From: Motacilla alba alba
Taxonomy: Eukaryota > Chordata > Aves > Passeriformes > Motacillidae
NCBI RefSeq assembly: GCF_015832195.1
Contig: NC_052033.1
Span: 806,001 to 870,000, forward strand
DNA: 64,000 bases
Reading direction: 5' to 3'
A model generated the notes under the pieces. That model worked only from the letters and a program-made list of their open reading frames with translations. It had not been told where the DNA came from and did no database searches. Position numbers and translations under genes: made by a program. This document shows positions 51,720 through 61,651 of this stretch, piece after piece (within the stretch, counting starts at the first letter, position 1; each line of letters starts with the position of its first letter).

Positions 51720-52430
51720 AGCCGGGATGGACAGAGCAGGGGGACTGCGGGACAGCTTCCTTTCCTCGCAGCCCGGGAGAGCCCCACCCTGGCACCCCAC
51801 GCTCCGCTCCCCGCAGCGCCGCACCCGCCCCGCTGTCCGCGGCAGGGCTGGGCGGAGAGGAGGGGGCGGAGGCGGAGAAGAAGGAGGCGAAGGAGGCCGG
51901 TCTCGCCTCGCCTCCCCCTTCCCTCTCGCCGGTTTTCTTTGCAGCATTTCCATGCTAGAGGTCCCCACCGAGCTACGGAGCGAGGATCTGCCTGGCTGCG
52001 CCGGGCCCTCTTCCTTCCTTTGTGCATCCCCCAGCCCTGTGCAAGCCGTGTCCCCCCCGCCCCGGCCGCCACGTCCCCGCTGCATCCCCTCCTCCGGAGC
52101 TCCCCCCGGCCTTGGAGGCAGGAGGAAGCCGCCCCCCCGGGCACGCAAAGCCGGGGCAGCGGCCAGGCACCGGCTGCCACGTCGTGTCACCTCCTCCTTC
52201 CCGGCCCGGCCGGGGCACCGAGGCCGCATCCCCGCCCGTATCCCCGCATCCATCCCGCTCCGCGGTCCAGAGGCGCCGGGCTCCCCTTCGGCGGATGCTG
52301 TGATTCTTCCCGGGCCGCTGGTGTTAAATGCTGAGCGCCGACAGGATGGAGGAGTTTCAGAGCGAGGAAGAGGAGCCCTGGTACGACCAGCAGGACCTGG
52401 AGCAGGGTAAGGATGGGGGCACGCCACAAG
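51720..52430 (+). promoter_or_regulatory. CpG island at the CDR2L 5' end
   Basis: This is very GC- and CpG-rich sequence ending over CDR2L coding exon 1. It includes GGGGCGGAGGCGGAG-type purine repeats at 51841-51900 with GC boxes and no clear TATA. It is the likely CDR2L promoter and 5' leader. The exact start site cannot be fixed by eye. Confidence 0.8.
52328..52406 (+). CDS. CDR2L: CDR2-like coiled-coil protein, coding exon 1 only
   Basis: CDR2L is a cytoplasmic coiled-coil protein and the main Yo antigen in paraneoplastic cerebellar degeneration. Only the first 26 codons plus one base are present. The peptide MEEFQSEEEEPWYDQQDLEQ (from the second Met) matches the family start, where an acidic run precedes WYDQQDLEQ. 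The exon ends at CAGG|GTAAGG in phase 1, which fits the Asp that follows in CDR2L. Two start codons are possible, at 52328 and 52346. An in-frame TAA sits directly before 52328 (TAAATG), so the frame cannot begin earlier. The next exon, which should begin the long coiled coil, was not found before 64000. Position and orientation next to HID1 agree with human synteny. Confidence 0.9.
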
Positions 52431-54069
52431 CTGCCAGGGATGGTGGGCCAGGGGATGCGCGGGCAAGAAAATGGGCAAGACCCGGGAACGAGAGGGTGGG
52501 ATACCTTCTCTCTGGACTGCTATTTGGCTGGCACAGCCAGCGCCTCATCCTGCAGCAGCAGATCTAGGCTCCGCTGCTCCAAACCGCTGTCCTGGCCGAG
52601 GAAAGTTTAAAGCCGATGGATAGAAGCATGGAGCCGAGAGCTGTCCTAAGCACTAGGGCAGTAAATAATTTGTTGTGTTACATCTTCAAGGTAGCTGGTT
52701 CCCCAAAAAACTTGCTGCCGGCAGAATCAAACAGGGGTAGTTATGACACTTTTATTTCAGAGTAGTCCAAGGTAGAGTTACCAGGCACATTAGTTAGAAA
52801 TTAATATATAGGAAATAATGTATTGCTAAGGATGCTGAAAGTCTGTGTCAAAAGCTTTGCTATCCAAGCCCAAATCCAAAGGGATCTTCAGCTTCTTAGT
52901 CACCTAATTACTTCTGGAGATTTTTCCAATCAGCCATAATATCAGGACAAATATGGGAGGAGAAGAAAAAAAATCAAGGCCAAGTTTTGAACAGCAGAAG
53001 AAGCCTTGTTAGAAGATAAACGTTCACTTCTGTAGTTTGCTTTGAAGTAACTGTACCTAGTTCAATGGAATGTTTATCCTAAGACTGGACAGTTGGTGCC
53101 TGTGAGTATTTGGGGCTTTTTTTAATTTTATTTTTCTTATCTTAATATTTTGAGTCAACACGCAGTGACTAAATAACTGGAAGGAGTCCCATTACAGGCC
53201 AGTGGCCCAGGAATGAACGGGACTGATTTGGCAATGCATAGCAAAAAATCATTCCTACCTGAACCCAGTTCCCCTCTGGCACATTGTGCTATTGGTACAG
53301 TTTTATATTTGCTTTTCCCAGCTGACTGTCAGCAGGGATGTGCAGTCCAGCTGCAGTGCCTCAGCCCACCATTGCTCCAGTAGATTATGTCATTATTTGA
53401 AGTTTATACAACTTCAGCTGCAGGACAGGGGCCCAGCAAGGAATGATAACTAGCCCCCCAAGGGTTGTCACAGCTGGGCTTTAACCCCAATTTCTCAATT
53501 AACAGGAAGCAGTGGGATACTGGCCCCTGTTCTTTGAAATACAACACTCCAACAAAGCCAGGAGCACAGAGATGAAGCTATCAGCTGCATAAACAGTGCA
53601 GCCTTTGAATGCTCAGAAATTCACATTTCTGGGTGACGTCTTCCCATGGCTCACAAGGGGCCTGGGCACTGGTCCAGGGGTGGGATGTAGGCTGAGGAAC
53701 AGCAGAACTAGTGATGAATACAAGGAGTGTTGAACAACGTAGGACCAATTGATTTTTAGCCTAACGTTGTCCCTGGTGTCAGGTTCATGAGTCAGCACTG
53801 GCACTGTACAACTGGCTCACAATAATAAGAGCACCTTCCCACTGCAGGCCAGGTTCCCAGCTCTGTCCCAGCAGCCTAAAAACAGAATGACTATCTCCCA
53901 ATGATGGACTGAGGCTGAGTACAGGCTCCACTTTTGAGCACATATGGAACTGGTAGAAAACACACACCCAAAACAAAGCCCAGCTGTGGGTTTGCAGCCT
54001 CCTGTATATGAATAGGGGCTGCACAGGCTTGCACAAACTCAAGGAGAGATGAGGGAAGGCTTTAACTGG

Positions 54070-54310
54070 AATCAGCCAAATGGAAAGGTCCTACGGGGTA
54101 ATTACAACCGTAATTAATTTGCATGATGCACAAAGCATCACAAAGGACAGTGCTAGACTTTGTCCACGTACACTGTGCCTTTGCATGACACCCAGAGGTC
54201 TTAGCTGGCGGCACAGCCGTTGGTTTGGGAATAGGGGGTGGATGCGCAGCACAAGACATCCAGCGTGGCACGATTAGAGGCATTGCTAAGAGGATTGGCA
54301 TGCCAAGAGC
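54070..54310. promoter_or_regulatory. Candidate conserved enhancer, homeodomain/POU sites
   Basis: TAATTAC at 54099 and TAATTAATTTGCAT at 54111-54124 combine homeodomain cores with a POU octamer (ATGCAAAT on the minus strand). A perfect TTGGCATGCCAA palindrome lies at 54295-54306. Dense, non-repetitive motif content inside a long intron is typical of developmental enhancers. Conservation could not be checked. Confidence 0.35.
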
Positions 54311-54479
54311 CCAGGGTTGCAGGGTCGCACAGAAACCCACGCCCGGTAGCAGCACCAAGAGGGCAGAGGACAAAAGCAGAGGCTTAAAGACCATTCGTTA
54401 GGAGCAAGGGGTGGGAGAAACAAGAAACAATCCAAGCTAGCAGAGCAGAGAAGGTTCTCCGTGAACTAGTTGGTTGCTG

Positions 54480-54620
54480 GGCCTTTATCATAATTTCACA
54501 GCATCATCAAATATTTATTACATTTACATCCAAAACTGTTTGCTAAGCAACAGATGGCTTAACTGGGAGCTCTGTGATGATTATGTTAATTAACCATTTT
54601 AGCACCAGAGTGGAAATCAT
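54480..54620. promoter_or_regulatory. Candidate enhancer, RFX-like and E-box sites
   Basis: GTTTGCTAAGCAACAGATGG joins an RFX X-box-like palindrome (TTGCTAAGCAA) to a CAGATGG E-box at 54538-54557. GTTAATTAACC follows at 54585-54595. The block is AT-rich and unique in the window. Confidence 0.35.
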
Positions 54621-55629
54621 GCCTCCAGCTCCACACCAAGCACCTGTTACTTTCTTCATCATCCTCCATGAGCTTCACCTTGCCAAAGTAACTATTTTTT
54701 TTTTCAAAATAATAAATCCCAATCACTCCTTCTTTCCCTAAAGTATCCACAGCAACAGGGTGCATCTACCACATGCCTTGGAAGCAGCAAAATCTGGTCC
54801 CCAGCCTCGAGCCCCTTCCAGCCTTGTTCAGATTAAGCCAGTGCCTTTCAGATGCCTTTACCTGTTTCCTGCACACTGTAACACTCTGTGGCTCAAGGCA
54901 TTGTACCAAGATGCCTTAGCACACAGAAGCAGAGACTCAAGTCCCAGCCAGAACCCTCAGCAATGACCTGGTAACAGCAGTGGTGTCCTGTGAGATTTCC
55001 TTTGCAATGATGTTCCCTCTGGAAAAGCTTTCTGATTTGAGAAAAGTGGTAAAAATGGAGCTGCAATTCCCTCATACCATGACTTAGCTTATTGCTTTGT
55101 AAGCTTGAAGAGATATCAGTGTTGCTTTGGTCCAGCCACCTTCTGCAGACCGAGGAGTCTGTGCCTCTAAGTGTTAAAACCAGGATAAAATTCTGGTGAA
55201 CCTTTTTCCAGCCATTGTGAACTGATGATGTGGCTAGAGTTGCATCACATCCTGTGCACAGGGCCCACGTGCAGCCAGACCCCAAGAGAATGAATGAGCT
55301 AAAATTAGAGAGTCTGAGCTGCAGATAAGTGGGGGCAGCTTTCCTGTTCATCAGGAGCATTTGTGTTTGGGAGGGCTGTGTGCCAGCTCAATTGCATCTG
55401 GATCCAAACAGACCCAGCAGCTCTGCCAGCCACTTCCAGCCTTCATCTCACCGCAGCAATCTCACAAGATGAATCCTCCTTGCAATCATGCCACTGCATT
55501 CCCTGATCTTCCCAGCCTCCCTATCCCCCTGCCAGCAGTCAGGTCTCAGAGCAGGGTGCAACCCAAGAGGAGGCCTCTCAAAGCCACCCTTCTGATCCCT
55601 GGACCTAACCATAGCCTAAGGCTCATGGG

Positions 55630-55715
55630 GGTATCTTGGGTGTCCTGCATGGGGCCAGGAGTTGGACCTGATAATCCAGATGGGTCCCTTCCAACTCAGC
55701 ATATGCTAGGATATT
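55630..55715 (+). mobile_element. CR1 LINE 3' end fragment
   Basis: GGTGTCCTGCATGGGGCCAG, then GAGTTGGACCTGATAATCCA and GGGTCCCTTCCAACTCAG, are the sense-strand 3' end of an avian CR1. The terminal ATTCTATG repeat is decayed to GCTAGGATATTATAA. It has no coding capacity. Confidence 0.9.
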
Positions 55716-56754
55716 ATAAGCGTGGAATGATTCCTTCTATGTCAATAAACAGCCTCTCACTGCTCTGAAATAGGCAGCAGGACCAGAGGGAGTGCAAGAA
55801 CCAGCACATCACCTCATTGCCACTGCGAGACCAGTTGTCCTCCAGGGCAGCCGCAGAAACCTTTGGGCCAAACCATCTGCAATGCAGGCTTAGGACATGA
55901 GAGCTGTAACCTCTAAAGGTGTCCAGATTTAAGGATCTTTTTTAATTCCTCCTCCTCTTGCCAAGCATCTGATTGATTGAGTACTAAGAAGGAAAATGAC
56001 CCAAGGTGCTGAGCTTGCACCACTCCCAACTCATCCATGTAAAGACACAGGGTCACCAGTGCTCCAGTGACCAGATCCTGGCATTGGGGTAAGCCCAGGG
56101 GATCCATGCTGGCACCTACTAGCGCTGATACCTGCACCACCCAGGTGGTCCAGAGCACTGCAACCCATTATCAGCTTGCCCAAAGCATTCACTGCACAGG
56201 GGAGCTGGTGAACTCATATTCTACACCTCAGGAGGCAGTTATCCCAGCAGTCCAGGGACAAGGCACACACCTTGCCTGTCCTCCAGGAGCACAGCAGTTA
56301 TCTAGCCCCCCCCCCCCCTCCCCAGAGGCAAGCCAGAAGGACAGAGCTTTGCCTGCAGTAGCTGAGCCACTTATTTATTTAGCAGTACAGTACAGCAGGT
56401 AGCTTATGGAAGTGGAAAGTTTTCAGTGACTAATTGCTGAGCTGCTTAGGAATGACAAGAGGGACTAGAAAAGTCACAGGAGACAAGGAAATAAGATGAC
56501 ACGTTAGTCTAAAGAAGTGATGAGAGACTCCAAATATGGGGTGGGGGGGGGGAAGAATATATATAGATGTATTTTCCTAGAGTGAAAATTCCCCTGTTAC
56601 TTGAAGGCAGCAAGAAAAAAGGGCACAAGAAAGCCCCACACAGTAACTTCCAGTGAGAGACCAGAAGCTCCTCTCCACATCTGCTGAGCACAGGCACATA
56701 GTTCCAGCTGTAGGAGGGAGCAGAATTAGAGGAACTGCTGGGAAGGGAAAAGGG

Positions 56755-56835
56755 AAACAAACAAACAAACAAAACCTGAAGAAAGCCACAAAACCAAACC
56801 AACAACCAAAAAAACCCCAAACAAAAAACCAAAAA
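56755..56835. repeat. A-rich simple sequence with CAAA units
   Basis: Several CAAA units (from 56757) grade into AACC and AAAC runs. This is low-complexity DNA in CDR2L intron 1. Confidence 0.85.
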
Positions 56836-59769
56836 ATCTGAGTTTTCCATATTTCCCATCCTGAAACAATCAGCTAACAGTGGCAATTCTCCTTGGCAAG
56901 GCCATGCACAAAGGATTTGGGCTCTGAATCCTGAAGGACATTTTTCCCCAGCGGCTCTGAGCCTGAGGGACTGGGAGCCAAGGCACCAGCCACAAACACC
57001 CTGCACATGGAGCCTGTCCCCCCACCCCAGCATTTTCCAATCCTCTCTCTTTGCTCCTGTACCAGCCAGTGCTGGCTGGTGACAGGGCGGATGCGCTGAC
57101 TCAGTGTGACAGGCAGGAACTACTTAGAGCAGTGACAGCACCAGAGTCCCATCCTGCTCCTGCTAAAAGCAATGCCAGCACTCAGGATAACATACTGCCC
57201 GCTCACTCCAGCACTCACACTCTCTCCTCTCCCAAAAGGCTTTCCCAGAGCAGCACAGTGCTAAATTCCCACCTCATCTCACTCCAACAGATCTGTGTGC
57301 TCACATTAAACACACCTTCAGGGTTTCCAAAGCTTCTACTTAATCTGCCCAAAAGCACTATGTGATATGTGGGCCAAGAATTTAAGAAAATATCTCCAAT
57401 GCAAAATACCCCAAAGGAAGGAGACCAGATGTTACACAACTGTTGTTTTTTGCACAGCTGGGAATTTCAAAGGGATTTTGTTACAGTTTGTTACTATTTG
57501 TTACAGTTTGTTTTTTGGTTTTTTCCATGTGTATTTAACAGTTATAAACCATCTCTCCAAAAAGTGACAGTTCTAATGGTTAAAACAGACCATTCCTCTG
57601 CAGCTTTCTGGGAAGTCACTGTAATCTGTGCAGCTGCCCAGTTAATCTGCCTCCTCTCTGAAGGATTCAGACCTTCAAGTGTGTAATATCCAGGTCCATG
57701 CTTCTTGGCCTCTTCCAAATATGCAGCTGCAGCACCAGCAGTTGGAGCAAGGATGTGATCATACCATCCTCCAAGTTTTCTTGGTCCTCAAGAAAGTGTT
57801 GAGTCCTGGGAAGGCACCTGGACTGGGAGGTGGTGGCCAAGCACTGGTGTTTGCGGGAGGAGGCAGAGCAAGGAGCAGCACAGCACACCCCACAAGCATC
57901 AGTCTTCGAAGCAGAACTGTGTCAGGGGCACTGGTTTTGGTGTTGGGCCCCCAAAAGAAGAATTGCTCTGCATCCTGCTCAGGACTAGTGGTGGACATAA
58001 CATCATTTTGAGAGTACATCAAGTATTTCATCACTCCCTTTCCCTGCAAACTCAGACTGGAAGGTTACAGCCCTGTGTTCTTGCTGTGCAGCTGCACAAA
58101 CAACACTGATCACTCATCTGAGGTCAGGATCTCTTCCCACATGGGCAGCATCTCCAGCCTGTGCCAATAGCCAGGCACAAGACAGCTGGGCTGTGAGCTG
58201 AGCACCTGGAGGAACAGGGCTTCCTAAACTCCCCAGCAGCAGATGGGAAGGGAGCAGAAGTGGGGCAGCATCCTGCAAGATGATACATTTTTCTTCTAAG
58301 TCAAGAAAAAGGGCTGATGGAGAAGAGGTGGGCAGGTTTTTTGCATTGCTGCAGAGGGTCAGGCTGTTTCTGCATTTAGCTGTAACACATGGAAGAAAGG
58401 TCTCTGTACCTCTTTGCCTCTGGACATAAGAGGTAGCAGACAGAAATAACCAACAGTGGCAGTGCTGGCAGGGGTCGTGGGGGCTGCTACAGCTGCAAAG
58501 TGACAGTTGTGCTGGAATGGTTGCTCCCTGAGTGCCCCGAGTGTCCAAATCACTCAGAATCAGTGGTTCCACATGCCTCCCCCTAGCAAGAGGGGAGCAA
58601 GGGCATCTGAGTTGGCTGGGAATGGCTCAGAGTAGGAGAATATGTTCAGGGGCAGGGCAGGAGAACTGACACAGTTGTGGCAGCCCAGTGCTGTGGGCAC
58701 CATCCCCTGCCACGTGAGCAAAGTGACCTGTCCTTCGCAGGGCGCCTTTGCTCGGGGCTCTGCACGTGCACAGCACTGTGCTCATCCTCCTTGTCCATCC
58801 TGAGTCACTTACAATCTCCTTCCCCCAAAACAGGCAGAGGAGTTCTGCCACATGGCAGCCATCCATATGCCTGTGTCTTTAGCTTTAAAAGAGTGGAAGC
58901 CTTTATTCACGGTTTTCTGCAGCCCAACATAATTAATTAGTTGGAGATTTGCTGCCCGGGAGAGGAGCGCACACAGGAAAGCTCTGGCTTCCTTTCTCCC
59001 TCCTATTTCTTCACTCCTTCTCTTCAATAGCCCCACTTGTATATATTTATTTAGGACATTCTGATCCAGGTGCACTATCAGAACCTCAGAGCCACCAGTC
59101 ACCAAGCTCTTTCAAGCCGTTTTAGCCTATAAGGCAAACACAGGCACTGAGGCTGTTTAGATAAGAGAACAGCAGGAAAAGGTGCAGATGGGGCCTCAGC
59201 CATGGTCTAATAACATCCTCTGCGTTCTCATGCTCTAACAATTTGGCAAAAGGCACAGCAGTTGCTGTGGGCACAGGGATGGGACTGCTCTGTGTGTGTT
59301 TGTGGAGACACATAAACAGAGGTGACCATCCTGGGTCTCAAGTAGTAATATACAGGGGAGAATTTGGAGTGCAGGATGATAAGAGGGAAGAAAGAAAAAG
59401 CATAAATTAAACCTAAAAAGTCTGGTGAGCATCTGAGAAAAATAAAGGACAGCTGATAGAGGAAATATCAAATAGAACTGAAAAATATAGAAGGCAAGGA
59501 AGGGAGCAACAGGGGCTGAGAGAGCTTGAGGACTTCTCTGCAGCACAGCACAGTACAGACAGTATGTCCCTGAGCCCCTTGTCAGGGATTTCCATTCCTT
59601 GGTGATGCCACTTTTGCCCAGGGGGGCTCAAGATACCATGGAAGGAGCTGTTCTCAGTGCACTGGGCCTGCCTTGACCCTCTGCCACCACCTGAGCCCCT
59701 CCCCCCCACCAGGGACACTTGCACAGCCAAAGGCAGCACAGGAGCACGATACAGATTACACAAGAGAAA

Positions 59770-59840
59770 GAAAGGGAACAAAAAATAAAAATAAAAATAA
59801 AAATTAAAAAAACCCACAACAACAACAAAAAAACCCCAAC
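59770..59840. repeat. A-rich simple sequence with AAAAT and AAC units
   Basis: Four AAAAT-type units near 59780 are followed by CAACAACAACA. On the minus strand this produces the spurious Phe/Tyr/Ile-rich frames seen here. Confidence 0.85.
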
Positions 59841-61605
59841 AAACAAGCAGGAAATCCAGCAAATCTCATTAGGGTAACAAAAATGCCAGTGTGACCAACA
59901 TCAGCTCAGCCCAGCAAGAGCCACAGTTTGAAAGGAGGAGAAAGAGAAGGAGGCAGCTGTGCTGCCAGGGGCTTAGGCACCCTGTTTGCCCTCACCCATC
60001 CCTAACAGAGGCTTTTCCCCACCTGCTTCTTTGGGACTGTTTTACAAAGCAAGCCCTGCCTTTGTGGAACACCCCACTACACCAAACTAGCAGATCCTCC
60101 CCAAAAACACACAAAACACCAAGCGCAGAGCTGAACTGAGCAGCAGTGTCTGAGTTACACCAGTGTAAAAGCGATGGGAAATCCCCATCTCAGCAGCAAC
60201 ACTGGTGACTCTTTGGAAGCTCTGGCTGGCCTTAGGAAACACTATCTTTGTAGAATGGGCATGTTGGAAAGGCTTTTTCAGGTTATGTTTGAGATGCTGC
60301 CAGATGGCATTTGCTTCCCTGCACCCCAGCAAGTTCCATTGCAATGCCTTCTACAGGCCAAGTACAGAGATTGCTTCCATCACCTGCCTTGGAGCAGCAG
60401 TAAGTGATATACAAAAGCTGATCTTCATTGTAATATACTCAGACAGCACAATGCCTTGCAACTACGAAGGAAATAAATGAGTAGCAAGTATACCCTATCC
60501 CAGGGTAAACCAGCATAGCATCATTCATTTTGACTTTGAAAGGAATAATTGCACCCACCCTTGACTTTAAGTACCCATGTGTAATGGAGCAGACAGCAAA
60601 CACCATTAAATTAAACGTCAACAGCATTAAACATCAGTTCTTAACTCTCAATGTACCCCATCCATCAACTCACAAGCACCCTGAGCTTCCTCCAGAGACC
60701 TCTCCACCCTCCTCCCTGCTCCTCAGCAGATGCATTCACCATGTGCAGCACAGGACAGGAGCAGCCCTTTTCACAGCCCCACATTTAGGAAGGGGCCACA
60801 AGTAATTCCTTTACACATGCTCAGCTGAAAAGGACCTGCGCATCCATAAACCCTTGCTCATCTGCACCACACAGCAAAGGTCTTCTGTGCCCCCTGCAAG
60901 CTGCTGGCTTTGCAGGACAGGGACAGGGCTGGTTTATTAAAGGTGAGGAGCCAAGTGCAGCATCCCCAGTGTGTTCTTTCACAGCCTAAACATGAGAATC
61001 CCTCACTGCAAGAGAGATGACAGGGGAAAGTCCAAAGCAGCTGCACCAGATGGTGGCTTCCTCCAGAAAGCTGCATTTATGAGGAGTGTCTGAACAGCTA
61101 CCGGATCATCGTTGAGCCAAGAGCAGCCAAAACCTGCCGAGAACCAGGCTTATGCTCTCCCAAAGTCACAACCAGGAGGTGCTGGAGGGAAGAAACCCCT
61201 CCTGAGGGCTGTGACAGAGTGCTCTGCTCAAACAGATGCAGGCCAGCACTGGGAAGGCAGAAACAGCTCCAAATCCTCTTTGAGCCTCATTGCAAGGCTG
61301 GGGAAGCATCCAGCTCTGCCACAGCCCCATGCAGGGAACATGCCTGTGCCAGCACTGCCACAGGATGCTGCCATGAGGAAATAGCCTGCAGTTTGTCCCT
61401 CAGACTCCTTCCATGAAAGGTGACCTGCTACAGCCTTTGGATCAGGATGGGGTTTTTTCCAAGTTCCCTCAGTGGCACAGAGGTAGCAGAATTATTGCTG
61501 GGCTGCTTCTGCTGATCTCTGCAGCTCCAGGACAGTGCCTCCTTGATGTTCTGCCCAGCCTTGCTCCTCTGTACCAAGCACTGCTTGGATTCAGCTCCTG
61601 CTCCC

Positions 61606-61651
61606 TTCCCACCATGTGGTCTCTCTTCCCACCATGTGGTCTCTCTTCCCA
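61606..61651. repeat. 20-bp tandem repeat, 2.3 copies
   Basis: TTCCCACCATGTGGTCTCTC is repeated exactly at 61606-61625 and 61626-61645, followed by a partial unit. The identity of the copies indicates recent slippage. Confidence 0.95.

Larger units (their letters stand above)
49108..52327. other. Divergent HID1/CDR2L intergenic region
   Basis: The two start codons are 3.2 kb apart and head to head. The left end belongs to the HID1 CpG island and the right end to the CDR2L island. The middle is AT-richer and holds an old CR1 fragment (50510-50610) and a small palindrome (50463-50481). Long frames in the GC-rich ends, such as the 288-codon + frame at 48869-49735, are low-complexity Pro/Ser/Ala translations of CpG DNA, with no domain. 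Confidence 0.65.

Noticed and set aside
51474..52478. 334-codon minus-strand frame over the CDR2L start
   Set aside because: Antisense, Pro/Arg/Gly-rich and caused by lack of stops in GC-rich DNA; several other long frames overlap it.
59628..59862. Hydrophobic minus-strand frames with Phe/Tyr/Ile repeats
   Set aside because: They come from the A-rich simple repeat at 59770-59840 and are not membrane proteins.
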